Origin: Plasmopara viticola | Taxonomy: Eukaryota > Oomycota > Peronosporomycetes > Peronosporales > Peronosporaceae | DNA length: 64,000 nucleotides | Direction: 5' to 3' | NCBI GenBank assembly: GCA_001695595.3 | Contig: MBPM02000002.1 | Location: 620,001-684,000, forward strand | Shown here: positions 11,105 through 21,114 of the stretch, piece after piece | Position numbering within the stretch: position 1 is the first letter of the stretch | Layout: the number at the start of each line of letters is the position of its first letter | Notes under the pieces: model-generated | Told to the model about the DNA's origin: nothing | The model's input: the letters and a program-made list of their open reading frames with translations, nothing else | Databases searched by the model: none | Position numbers and translations under genes: made by a program

Positions 11105-14100
11105 TTAACATCCTTTTAACGTCAGCGACATCTTGATGTTCATTGCAGCTAATTCATTTGCAAGGTACCGGAAGACATAAGGCATGGCAACCGGCTCACA
11201 GCTCTCACCCGTCTGGCAAACGATACAGTACCACTGAGTTTTGGACTTCATCGCGACAGCAATTTCACCTTGACCTGCAGTTTCAACACTCGAACGTTGC
11301 GTAGCATTTGACAGTAAACTGCCACAATTGGTACACACAGTCGCAATGTGCTTATCCGAGCAGTTCATCAATCGATCTTGCAGCAAAAAGGCACAACCGT
11401 GGGCAAGCAGCGAGTCGCGCTCCATTTCGCCAAGACGAATACCTCCTCCTTTTTTACGGCCTTTAACTGGCTGACGAGTCAGTGAATTAATGGCACCCGT
11501 CGCACGCACTTGGCTCTTGTCACTCACCATATGACGCAGACGTTGGTAGTACACAACACCAATGTAAATGTCTGCTTGCATAAGTGTACCACTAATTCCT
11601 GAGTACAGAGGTTCACTGCCCATATAATTGTACCCATGTTCCTTAAGCTGTGCGCCAAAGTAATCAATAACACGGTCTTTTTCGCTAAATTGAAACGGTG
11701 TTGCATCCATGTACTTGCCTTTCAGTGCTCCCGTCTTGGCTGCCATTGACTCAATAAGCATTCCAATAGTCATACGCGACGGAAAAGCATGCGGATTGAT
11801 GATAATATCCGGTGAAATGCCCGACTCAGAAAACGGCATGTCAACTTGAGGCCACAAAATACTTAACACTCCTTTTTGTCCGTGGCGCGATGAAAACTTG
11901 TCTCCAATTGTTGGATTTCGGCAAAAGCGCAACTTGACACTTGCTTTGGTAAATTCGGACGCTTGAGACGAGTTGCCAATCATATTGACCTGTTCAATAA
12001 TTGCAGGTTCCGTTTCTTTGTGTTTCTGAAATGAAGGCAATCCTGTCGTCTCGTCAATCCAGCTCGCGATGGGATCACCGTGATTAACAACCTGCCCAAT
12101 GTGTGGAAACCCATCGCGATCTAATTTCATTGAGCAAAATTCGCCGCTGCCGTCTGTTTTCAAGTTTGAAAAGTACTTTTTTGACGTCGAACTGCCTTGT
12201 TTGCCACTTGCGCTGATGTCTAAAGTCAGTTGCTTATACACAGAAGCATGAGCAAAGCCGCGTTCATATGAGCACTTGTTTAATATCATTGCATCTTCCA
12301 TGTCAAAACCGGTGTAAGAAATCACCGCCACCACAGCATTGGTTCCTAATGGGTACTCATCCAATTGATAATCTCGTAAGCGATCATTCTGCACAATGGG
12401 TACCTGAGGTGACTGAATACGGTACATTTTGTTATCAGACCGATGCACGATCGAGTGAGCCGGTGTACCCATTGTTTGTTTGGCCATTTGACATTGGTAC
12501 ATATTTCGAGGCGACTGGTTATAGTCGGAAAACGGTGTTAGCGATGCAACGAGTGAGAGCATATTGGTAGGTTTAATCTCCATGTGAGTCGTGGCGGGAC
12601 GAATATCATCTTTCGTACACGCAATATCCATGAAGACTTGCTCCATTGGACCAATATATTCAATACGTTTTGTATCCAGCTGCAGCACTGGACGAGACAT
12701 CCGAGCAGCATCTGCTGATAGGTACAGGCCTGGAAAGGGACCACCACGCGCGGGCAGAATCAAACATACTTCCAGGTTCGGAACAATACCGTTCTCTTCA
12801 CGTTCGTTGGAACTCTCGGCAGACTTTATTTTGCGCAAAACATCTGCCATTCGCTTGCAAACATCTGCGGGTGCTCCACCAAGTACTTTTCCATTCAGCA
12901 TTACAGGTAGGTATGAATAGGGTACTATGAAAGCTCCATCAGCATACCCTGAGGTTGGAATCATTCCAAGACTTGCCAAAAAGCGACAAATTCTTAACTC
13001 TTGTTGCAAATATTCTTCCGCCTTGAATGCTGGGTGACACACGAGTTGACACTCGACAGCCAAGTGATTTAGTAAACCACAAGGCGATCCATCCGGCGTA
13101 TGTACTGGACACAAGAAACCCCACGAGTCCGGCAACAACTTACGCACAGCTGTTGTTTTCATTTCGGTGAAAAATTGACCCCGGTGAACGGAGCGAAAGT
13201 GCGAAAAGTAGCGATAATAATTAAGCTTTTCAGCAACAATAGTGTACCCCGCAATTTGAAGCAGATCGAGACCACTGGACGAGCGGAGATTGCCAGTATT
13301 TAAAAAGTACGTCATAGCGTTACCAATACTAGGTGTCCGCTCCCACATTTTGCGCAGAAACCCTTGGTCCATTACCACCGCCTTCTTCTTGTTCTGTGTC
13401 TCTTTAAGAATGTTTACGCGCATGGCAGCTAGCGACTCTTGCAGTTTTTCCTTCAAAATCATCAGGTACAAATGACCAGGCAACAGCAACTCGTGGTTCA
13501 TGACAGAATCCGCATTATCTTCGGGTACATCTCCTTTTGCAAATGCATACAATTTTCGCAACATCAGACACAACAGTTCTACTTTTTGAGTACGACCTTT
13601 TTCACCCTTTGAAATGTGCACGAACAAAAATTCGTCCAGTAATTTATTACCCACTTCCATGTTGCTCATATTGTCGTACACATATGGCATGGCAAATCGA
13701 AAATGTTTGCCCAAATAGGCCAATGTTTCATCACGCGAGTAGAGCGAAAACTTTTTTGCTTCTCGCAATATAAGCTCCACCCGCGCAGAAAGGTACGTGT
13801 TTTCATGGTCACCACGCAACACACGTTCGTAAATCTCGCGGTCTGTCAATGGGTACAATGCTTTTAATACCAGACCCACAGGAATCATAAACTCTTGCTT
13901 TTTGACACCGAAGCGCACGGTGGCATTACCGTCATGTAAATAGTGCAAAGTGACGGTCACGGCAGATTGGTCCCGTTTAACGCATTTCATAAACACTGCC
14001 AATTCTGTATACAAATCGCCACGATTAGCAAATGCGCCACGACGCACTGCCATAATGTGATGGCGACGTGGCATTTGCAACAAACGAACGCAACGTTCGT

Positions 14101-14715
14101 TGCCATTGCAAATGAAATATCCACCCATTTCATTGGCTTCTTCACGAGCTTGAACAAGGTCGATTGGTGCCATGCCATTAAGGTGGCAACGTTTCGAGCG
14201 TACCATGATGGGGATCTCACCCACAATGCGCTGAAGACGCTCTATATTTTGAGAGCCACCAAAAGCACGAGCAAGTGTCACAACAAGTGGCGCAGTATAC
14301 GACACACCACGTTGACGACACTCGCTCGGCAACAATTTTTGTTCGCCTGTGATTTGGTTCTCAATTGTTGGGTACCCAATTTGGGCATTTTCAATCCAGA
14401 GGTCCATGTGGTGTTGGTTTGGCAACTCTACAGGTACTTTGCACATATCGGCCACAGCCAAGTCAAGTCCTTCGGTTAAAAAAAAGTTAAACGAGTCTAG
14501 ATGCGGCGATACGAGATTTTGCACTTTGTCATTGCTGCTCCACATCGAATAGACAGCATTAGTAAGAGTGATGGTCGGATAATGCGCAATCGTTTGCAAA
14601 CGTACGTATTGGCAGGCACCGAGCGCGAACTGGAAGACGGATTTGTAGTTGGCCATTTGTTTACGTATGCCTTGTTCTTGCTAGTCTTGCTTTTAGAGCT
14701 CTTGTCACCTGCCAT
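11105..14715 (-). CDS. RPA2: DNA-directed RNA polymerase I second-largest subunit (RPA2/RPA135)
   Basis: Exon 1 is 14715-14606 (start MAGDKSSK, Lys/Ser-rich) and exon 2 is 14534-11105, giving about 1,179 residues, normal for this subunit. The intron starts at GTACGT (14605), has a TACTAAT branch site and ends at tandem acceptors GAGCAG, so it is 68 or 71 nt. Pol I-type features: the start SPHLDSFNFFLTEGLDLA, IPIMVRSKRCHLNG, EMGGYFICNGNERCVRLLQM and DQSAVTVTLHYL. Catalytic-core features shared by all beta-type subunits follow: CPVHTPDGSPCGLLNH, GFDMEDAMILNKCSYERG, KFSSRHGQKGVLS and GGIRLGEMERDSLLAHG. A C-terminal zinc finger is present (CTNCGS...WYCIVC), and the end PYVFRYLANELAAMNIKMSL is canonical. 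It transcribes rRNA in the nucleolus. Its stop lies 142 bp upstream of the kinesin start on the same strand, and it diverges from the K+ channel gene. Confidence 0.96.
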
Positions 14716-15176
14716 GAGCGACAGAGGTCTCGCGCTGCTAAGAAAGTAGACCAATGCGGAAGAGCTCGAATGGAAGTCAATTCGGGACCAGCCAACGCAA
14801 AAACCTCATGTATAACCTAGAAACAACTTGAACCTTCCCAGATGCATATTTCGTAGTTTACACTATCACGATTGAAGTATGACGGTTACATTTGTATTAA
14901 TCATATAGGACACGCAGTGATGGTCGAGCGAGCTTGTTGTATTTTTACTTGCAAACGCCTGTAGGGTAAAGCGTTACGCCGCGTAGGATTTCAAGCGCGT
15001 CTTGAGCTTAAAACGTTCTACTCACGACGGTCGTGTACGAGCAGCTTTATGCACGTCGTTTGAAGCTACAAGCAAAATAGTGTGTAACTCAGGGACCACA
15101 GACGCAAGGCGCTGTTGATTACAGCAGAGCGGAGGCACCAACGCTAGAACGTGAAAGTTTACATCTGCTGCATCAA
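14716..15176. promoter_or_regulatory. divergent intergenic region between Pol I subunit and K+ channel genes
   Basis: About 460 bp separates two start codons on opposite strands, so both promoters and 5' UTRs should lie here. I see no TATA box at a convincing position and no clear match to the oomycete initiator consensus. This is inferred from gene layout only. Confidence 0.4.
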
Positions 15177-18100
15177 ATGTCCGATGAAAACTACTCGGCT
15201 GTGTCGGATCTGGATGATCAGTCTGACATATCAAAGATACCGGTGCTACCTGGACGGCTGGAAACTTCTGCTCGTGGACTCGATAGATTAAACATTGCAA
15301 GTACCTCCAGACGTGATAAATTTACAAAATGGACAGCTGAGACCACACCACGAGACTCGATACCGACAATGACCACGCCAAGGACGGAAGCAAGTGATAA
15401 CGTAGTGCAAGATACGTATTCTGGTCCTTCTCAGCAACTTATGACGCGATTGTCGTTAAAGCAAATTGGCTCCGGGACCGATAAACCTCGAGCTTCAAAA
15501 GTTCACCCGGTTTTTTCTGAAAGCATTTTTAGTGACACATCAGAGACCAATGATTCTCCCGACCCTGATGTGGTTAAATTGGTGAAAACGAGATTGAAAT
15601 TGCAGAAAGTTTACGTTTTAAGCAAAAATCTTCATGCTAACAAGCCTGCACAGAACACACAACACTCGGATGATTCGTCCATTCATCGCATGGTCTACTT
15701 TCGCACAAAAAATGAAGTCAAACATCTATTTTACTTGCCTCCTGTATCATTATGGGGCCGTCGGTTTGATATCGCAATATTTATTCTCATTTTATTGGGA
15801 ATCGCAGATCTAGCCATGCAAACGTGCGATGGACCAAACTTGGGGAGTACTGATCCTGGGTACCCGTATCTTCCGCCCGAAGCATTCCACGTTGCTAACG
15901 ATACTTTATTTGCGGGTTTATTTACATTAGAATTCCTTGGACGCATTTTCAAGACAAGAAAAATTCAAAGTCTGATACGAGATCCATACATGTGGTTTGA
16001 TTTGATCGGATTGTCGCCGTGGTACATAATGCAAATGTCTAGAACATTAAGAATTGTAGTTGTCGAACAGGAAATCAATTTACTTCGACTTGTTCGTACC
16101 ATGCGATTGGCTTTTATATTGCGCAATTACGAGCAAACCGAGATCATTTACCAAGCTATCAAGGCTAGTTTGCGACCTTTGAGCATCACTATGTTATTCC
16201 TCTTTACGCTGGTCATGGTTTTAGCCACAGCCATTTATAATGCTGAGCCTTGCTTCGACGTGGAGACTTGCACATTTACCGATATCTTTAACACGGCTTA
16301 CTTCGTCATGGTCACGTACGTACTTTATTGAGCTTATAAGCATTTATATATTTCACAATATGTTGTCTTAGGGTCGCAACTGTGGGTTATGGCAATCAAG
16401 TACCGTCGTTGAAAAATCCAGCTTCACTCATGCTTACAATGATTGCGATGATTCTTGGTCAGATTTACTTCTCCATGCCTGTGGCAATTATTGGCAATAA
16501 TTTTCAAATTACGTACGAAAGCTTTCAAATGAAAAAGAAGAAAAAGAAAGCGCGATTCCTTGATGCATCACTGACTCCATTTTCCTCGCAGCAATTTCAC
16601 AGTCACGCGAGACGACTTTGTGATATTCAGTACCAATTATTAGATACATGGTACGGTGTACACAACAATATTCACGAAATTACGCGTTCGGCCACCCGAT
16701 CGATGACAATGACTGTGAATTTGCTGGAATTTGATGTGGATTATTTAAGTAAGATTAAGGAAGGGGTTAACCGTTTGGTAGAATCTCACACAGAAGCACT
16801 TGGGCTACTGCAAGTATTTATTCCGCATCAGAAAAAAGTGCCTCATTCAGGCCTGTCTTACAATACTCAAGGAGTGCTAGGAAAAATGTACGTCAAGGCG
16901 AAAAGAGCTATGACGAAGGCAAAGGTGCTGTCAACCCACCATTCACTTGTCAGGGACCCAAGCACCGCCTCTCAAACGCTTCAAGGACGAATTTGGTTGC
17001 TGTTAGATGTGCCAGATTCGTCACGACTTGCAAGCATAGTAAATCGAGCAATCATTTCTTTTGCGCTCATCAGTATCATGTTGTTCTTCTCAGAATCACT
17101 TCATGAGTTGGCAGCAAGTGGTGTGGAAAGTCGTGGTTGCAAAATTGTTGTTGAAAAGTATTGTCGCGAAGTTGGATACAATGCATTGGACCCCGCGTGT
17201 TTTTTGCGCTTAAACAGTAGTACAAGTGATTTAACCCAGCAAATTGACTTTTCCTGTTCTAGCATAAATGAATCAAGGTCATGCTATGGAAGTGGGCTGA
17301 ATTTTGGGTCGTTGAGTGTATCCGCTCTAGCGTGCTCTGATGTATTTCTACCCGCTGGTGCTAATTTGGTGTGTGATTGTCCACAATGTCGAGCATCATA
17401 TCACATGGTCTATGACATGAGTCCATACTGGATTTACTTGGAATGGTGGCTTGGTGTTGTCTTCTCGTTGGAGTTAGTACTTCGGTTCTATATATCACAA
17501 AACCCAAAGCAATTTTGGAAAAACATTTATGTCATTTTTGATATCGTCGCAATCATTCCATTTATTGGCGAGGTATTTGAACTGCTTTTTGCGCATGTTT
17601 GGCCAGACTACGCAAATGTTGCCACGAGACCATCATTTTTTTCGATAATTCGCGTATTTAGAATTACGCGCATTCTTAAGCTCACGAAGGTATAACAGTG
17701 TTGTGAAATATTTTCTTGCCTATGTTAATGCTTGTTGCTCTACTTAATAGCATTTTCGTGGAACAAAAGTTTTGGCATCTACGGCAATGCGAATCTGGAA
17801 GCCCCTAGTCATTCCGGTAAGCTAGTACTTGTTTGTCTCCTTACAGCTTTCGGGCTCACTTTCCTGGTCATAGCTTTTTTTTCTTTTTACAGGATGTATC
17901 ATAGCCGGCGCTCTATTTTACGAAATTGAACGCGGCAAAGAATGTTTTGTCGGAGAAGTTTGTATGTGGTGGAATATAAACGTTCTCACACCTGAGCTAG
18001 CAAGTGGACTTCCAATCGGGAAGCGCGTTTTGATTCAAAACAATTTGAAATCGACAATTACTGATATGATTCATTCGACATGGCTCTCGTATACCACGTA

Positions 18101-18877
18101 AGACATGCTTATTATTGTTACCACTTCAAATATGCTGAAATCTGCAACTCTTTTTCAGCTTGACGTCAGTTGGTTATGGTGACCTTGTACCGCGGACTTC
18201 ATTTGGCAAGTTTTTTGACATTTTTGTGATTATTGTTGCTACCATTTACTCGGCGATGCCATTATCGCTGGTCGGCAAGCAGTTTTACGTTTTGTACGAA
18301 AAACACATGGAAAAAATGATTGTTAAGCAGGTGCAACTTTGTTTTTTGTTTTTTCGCGTATATGTCATTCATTAGTTTTATTTCTTAGGGTGGCTCGTCG
18401 CTTTCATGGCGTACGAAAAAAACAATGACGATCGTATCACAATACAAGCAAGCGACAAAGCATCCGTCGGCTCGAAAACCAGAGCCTTTTGCGCTCTCAA
18501 AAGAGGAGTTGGTGATTGCACACGAATTCGAGAGCATGAAGCGCACGCTTTTAAATTTTCAGCGCTCATTGACCGCAACGTCTGATTCTTCGAACGATGT
18601 TTTACGCAATAGCTCGGCTTCTAAAAGTTTTAGGATTTCGGTCACGTCCAGACGCTCTATCACTACAAAGCCACGAAGATCAATACAAATTGATCCGACG
18701 ATGGAGCTAAAGAGCATCGCCATAATGGTACACTTGTAGTCGATTGGCAGCTAGAGCAGATATCGCCTCTGACTTTGAATGTTTATACAGGACACGCTGA
18801 TGCGGTTTTCACAGGTCGTAGAGAAACTGCAGGAAGCACCGGTCGACTTTGAGGCCTTTGAAGAAAGCGAACACTAA
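15177..18877 (+). CDS. Tandem (2 x 6TM) voltage-gated-type potassium channel
   Basis: Proposed exons: 15177-16315, 16372-17689, 17751-17816, 17893-18097, 18159-18330, 18389-18727 and 18791-18877 (about 1,108 residues). The charged, Ser/Thr-rich N-terminus is cytosolic. Repeat I: S1 near FDIAIFILILLGIADLAM, S4 LLRLVRTMRLAFILRNYE, S5 ITMLFLFTLVMVLATAIY, K+ filter TVGYG formed exactly across the first intron, S6 GQIYFSMPVAIIGNNF. Repeat II: S2 WWLGVVFSLELVLRFYI, S4 IIRVFRITRILKLTK, filter SVGYGD across another intron, S6 TIYSAMPLSLVGKQF. Two filters in one chain imply a dimer with four pore loops. The linker between repeats and the C-tail are hydrophilic. Five introns (54-63 nt) join in frame. 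The 17817-17892 intron (donor GTAAGC, acceptor TACAG) does not: exon 3 ends in phase 0 but the following CIIAGALFYEIERG frame needs phase 1. About eight expected residues of S5 in repeat II are also missing from the joined product. Confidence 0.88.
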
Positions 18878-19304
18878 CATTCGGTTAATCGCCCGATTAC
18901 CAGCTTTCTAGCGCTTCTTGGCGTTGTCGAGTGAGGATTTGCGTTCTCACACACAGCGAGTTGGAGACTGCTTGACCATCACTCGCGCGGGGTATGCTGG
19001 AAGAATAAAGCCCTGCACTGGATCAGGATTTGACGAAAATGTTCAAAATGTGGCAAAGAATGCCAGAGAGTACCAGGACTTGTCAATTACTTATTATTTA
19101 ACGTGTGTGTAATATTTTGCTATGCTCAAAATTCGTATCTTTTCTGCAAATAGAGTAGATTAATATGTTTTTCTCATATTTCTGCATGAGTACAAAAAAA
19201 AGGAGCACCTTATGACCTTTACTTGAAATCCTTGATATCATGTTCCACATACAATTTCATCAAACTAGTCACCAAACGTCGTCCGTCATTCGTAAACATT
19301 TCGG
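18878..19304. other. intergenic, channel to Pellino-like gene
   Basis: AT-rich in its second half, with poly-A runs near 19193-19202. The open frames are short and without motifs. It must hold the 3' UTR of the channel and the promoter of the next gene. No further signal is seen. Confidence 0.4.
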
Positions 19305-20963
19305 ATGGAGTACGGACGCTTCGTTGTGCTCGGCTACAGCAGCTACCGCGTGGACATGGTTCGTCGTTCTCCCACTGAGGATCAAGACACGGCTCCGCCC
19401 TCGTTTGGACTCACTGACACTAGCGACGAGGCGTCTTTAAGTCGCAAGCGCTCGCTCGGTCAACTCTGGAAGCCATTAGGTGACCAGAATGCCCATTATG
19501 TGTTGAAAAAACGCGCACGAGCCAATGGTGTGCGTTTGCATCGTTTTCACCATATTTTTCCCATTCCAGAGCGTAATCACTTGAAACACCGAGCCATCGA
19601 CCTGAAAGACGTGACCACACGCATGATGCAACGGATCGAGGCATCGCGTACGATTCACAAATTGTCGGAAGGCAATGGAAACGTGTCCTATCAAATGTGT
19701 GTCCCGATGAATGACCACGACCCTTTTGCTAGTATTACTGAATTTAAGGCAGACCCAAATTTTGATATGTTTCAAATTGGGCGCATGCCATGTGCCCAAA
19801 ATGATTTTGTGATCCCTGGGCCACGCGTTGGGGCATCAGGGACGATTTCACGCTATGCAGCGCGAATTTTGTGCTCACGTGAACCACCTTTTGAGTGTCG
19901 TATCTTTGCCGGTGGATTTGATGCTTCTCGACGAATGAGTACAGCAGGACACGCGCTCAAACATTGTGCACACTGTGGCGTATGGGCAAAACGATTGGCA
20001 ATTGATCATACGTGTGTCGAAAAAACAATCATGCAAAAAGCTTCAAACGAAGAGAAAGCAAGGGACAAGAAAGACACTTGTCAGGTGCTGCATAAAGTGC
20101 AACATTATATTGATGAAACCAGGGAGGATGGAGCGTTAGAACACCTTGAAATTGATCTTCAAGATGGACACAATTTGCCCATGGATGGATTGACAAAAAA
20201 TGGAGTCCGCGTGTGGCTTCCAGCTCAGAAACAGTGGTTTGAAGTGTCTGTGAATGGAAGATTGTATGCCATTGACTCACGAACGGTTGATGCATCGTTG
20301 AATCTCACTTCCGATCGACGACATCGTGACGTGACGTTGCAATCACGAAGTGGTGCATTTAATCGACCCGCAAGTACAGCCGAAGAGTCTTTACCGATTT
20401 TAACTGATGGCGCTGTGATTGATCTTGGGGGTGTGCATCTGCAATTTCAAACAACTTATCGATCGGGAAAGGTGGAAAAGCAGAAGGATTGGGAGGCCCC
20501 AATTGTGTATGGACGAGCGACGTTATCATCCATTAGCACGCAATTGGATCGGTTAAATGTCCAGTGTCCAGTCCAATTGCACTCGTTGCGATTCACACGC
20601 ACAGCATTGAATGAAAACGTTCCGTTGAATCAAATTCCTCATGTCTTTGCAGCTTGTGGCCATGTTTTTGGGTATGAAAAGCGAATGGCTAGTACGCACA
20701 CGTGCCCACTCTGTCGCACGCCAGGGTCCCTTGTGCAGCTGTTGCTAAAAGAAAATTCGCAACTCCAATCGACTGAAGAGCAACGTGCGATTCCCGAGTG
20801 CGTGTTTAATCCATGTGGTCATGCCATTAGTTCCAAACTTGCGCATTACTACTCGACTTTGCTCATGCCGAACGGTCGTGCCATTTGTCCCTTTTGCGCC
20901 GTCCATCTCGACCTCCGTGTACCATTTTCAAGGCTCTATCTCTATTGCGAGGAGTCGGAATGA
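19305..20963 (+). CDS. Pellino-like RING E3 ubiquitin ligase
   Basis: Single uninterrupted frame of 552 residues. The N-terminal part matches the Pellino plan: MEYGRFVVLGYSSY (Pellino starts with a YGxLxVLGYNG-like strand), then KKRARANGVRL, then ISRYAARILCSREPPFECRIFAGGFD (the FHA-like core, about 180-215) and MDGLTKNGVRVWLP (about 285-300). The C-terminal half has the atypical Pellino RING-like Cys/His module: CPVQLHSLRF, then CGHVFGYE...CPLCRTPG, then FNPCGHAISSK...CPFCAVHL. In animals Pellino proteins bind phosphorylated IRAK/Pelle kinases through the FHA-like region and ubiquitinate them. The partner here is unknown, and a role with phospho-proteins is inference from domain architecture. 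An ATG at 19305 opens the conserved first strand directly, which supports that start. It ends 151 bp before the convergent docking-complex gene. Confidence 0.82.
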   Translation: MEYGRFVVLGYSSYRVDMVRRSPTEDQDTAPPSFGLTDTSDEASLSRKRSLGQLWKPLGDQNAHYVLKKRARANGVRLHRFHHIFPIPERNHLKHRAIDLKDVTTRMMQRIEASRTIHKLSEGNGNVSYQMCVPMNDHDPFASITEFKADPNFDMFQIGRMPCAQNDFVIPGPRVGASGTISRYAARILCSREPPFECRIFAGGFDASRRMSTAGHALKHCAHCGVWAKRLAIDHTCVEKTIMQKASNEEKARDKKDTCQVLHKVQHYIDETREDGALEHLEIDLQDGHNLPMDGLTKNGVRVWLPAQKQWFEVSVNGRLYAIDSRTVDASLNLTSDRRHRDVTLQSRSGAFNRPASTAEESLPILTDGAVIDLGGVHLQFQTTYRSGKVEKQKDWEAPIVYGRATLSSISTQLDRLNVQCPVQLHSLRFTRTALNENVPLNQIPHVFAACGHVFGYEKRMASTHTCPLCRTPGSLVQLLLKENSQLQSTEEQRAIPECVFNPCGHAISSKLAHYYSTLLMPNGRAICPFCAVHLDLRVPFSRLYLYCEESE

Positions 20964-21045
20964 AGGAACTGTTTATTGTGAGTCGGATTTAAAGAACTCC
21001 TTATTGTGACTCAGGTGAAAGGAGCTCAATGTGGACTCGTAAAAA
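20964..21045. repeat. three degenerate short direct repeats between convergent genes
   Basis: Three imperfect copies of a unit of about 25 bp, built round GAACTxxTTATTGTGAxTC, follow one another (near 20965, 20994 and 21018). They lie in the 3' UTR space shared by the Pellino-like and docking-complex genes. The third copy is weak. Function unknown. Confidence 0.45.
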
Positions 21046-21114
21046 CTCTGTTTCGGAATAAACTTACAAACAAGTGGGTTTTTTTTATAAAAAGACCAAG
21101 CAAAGGTCACCCAA

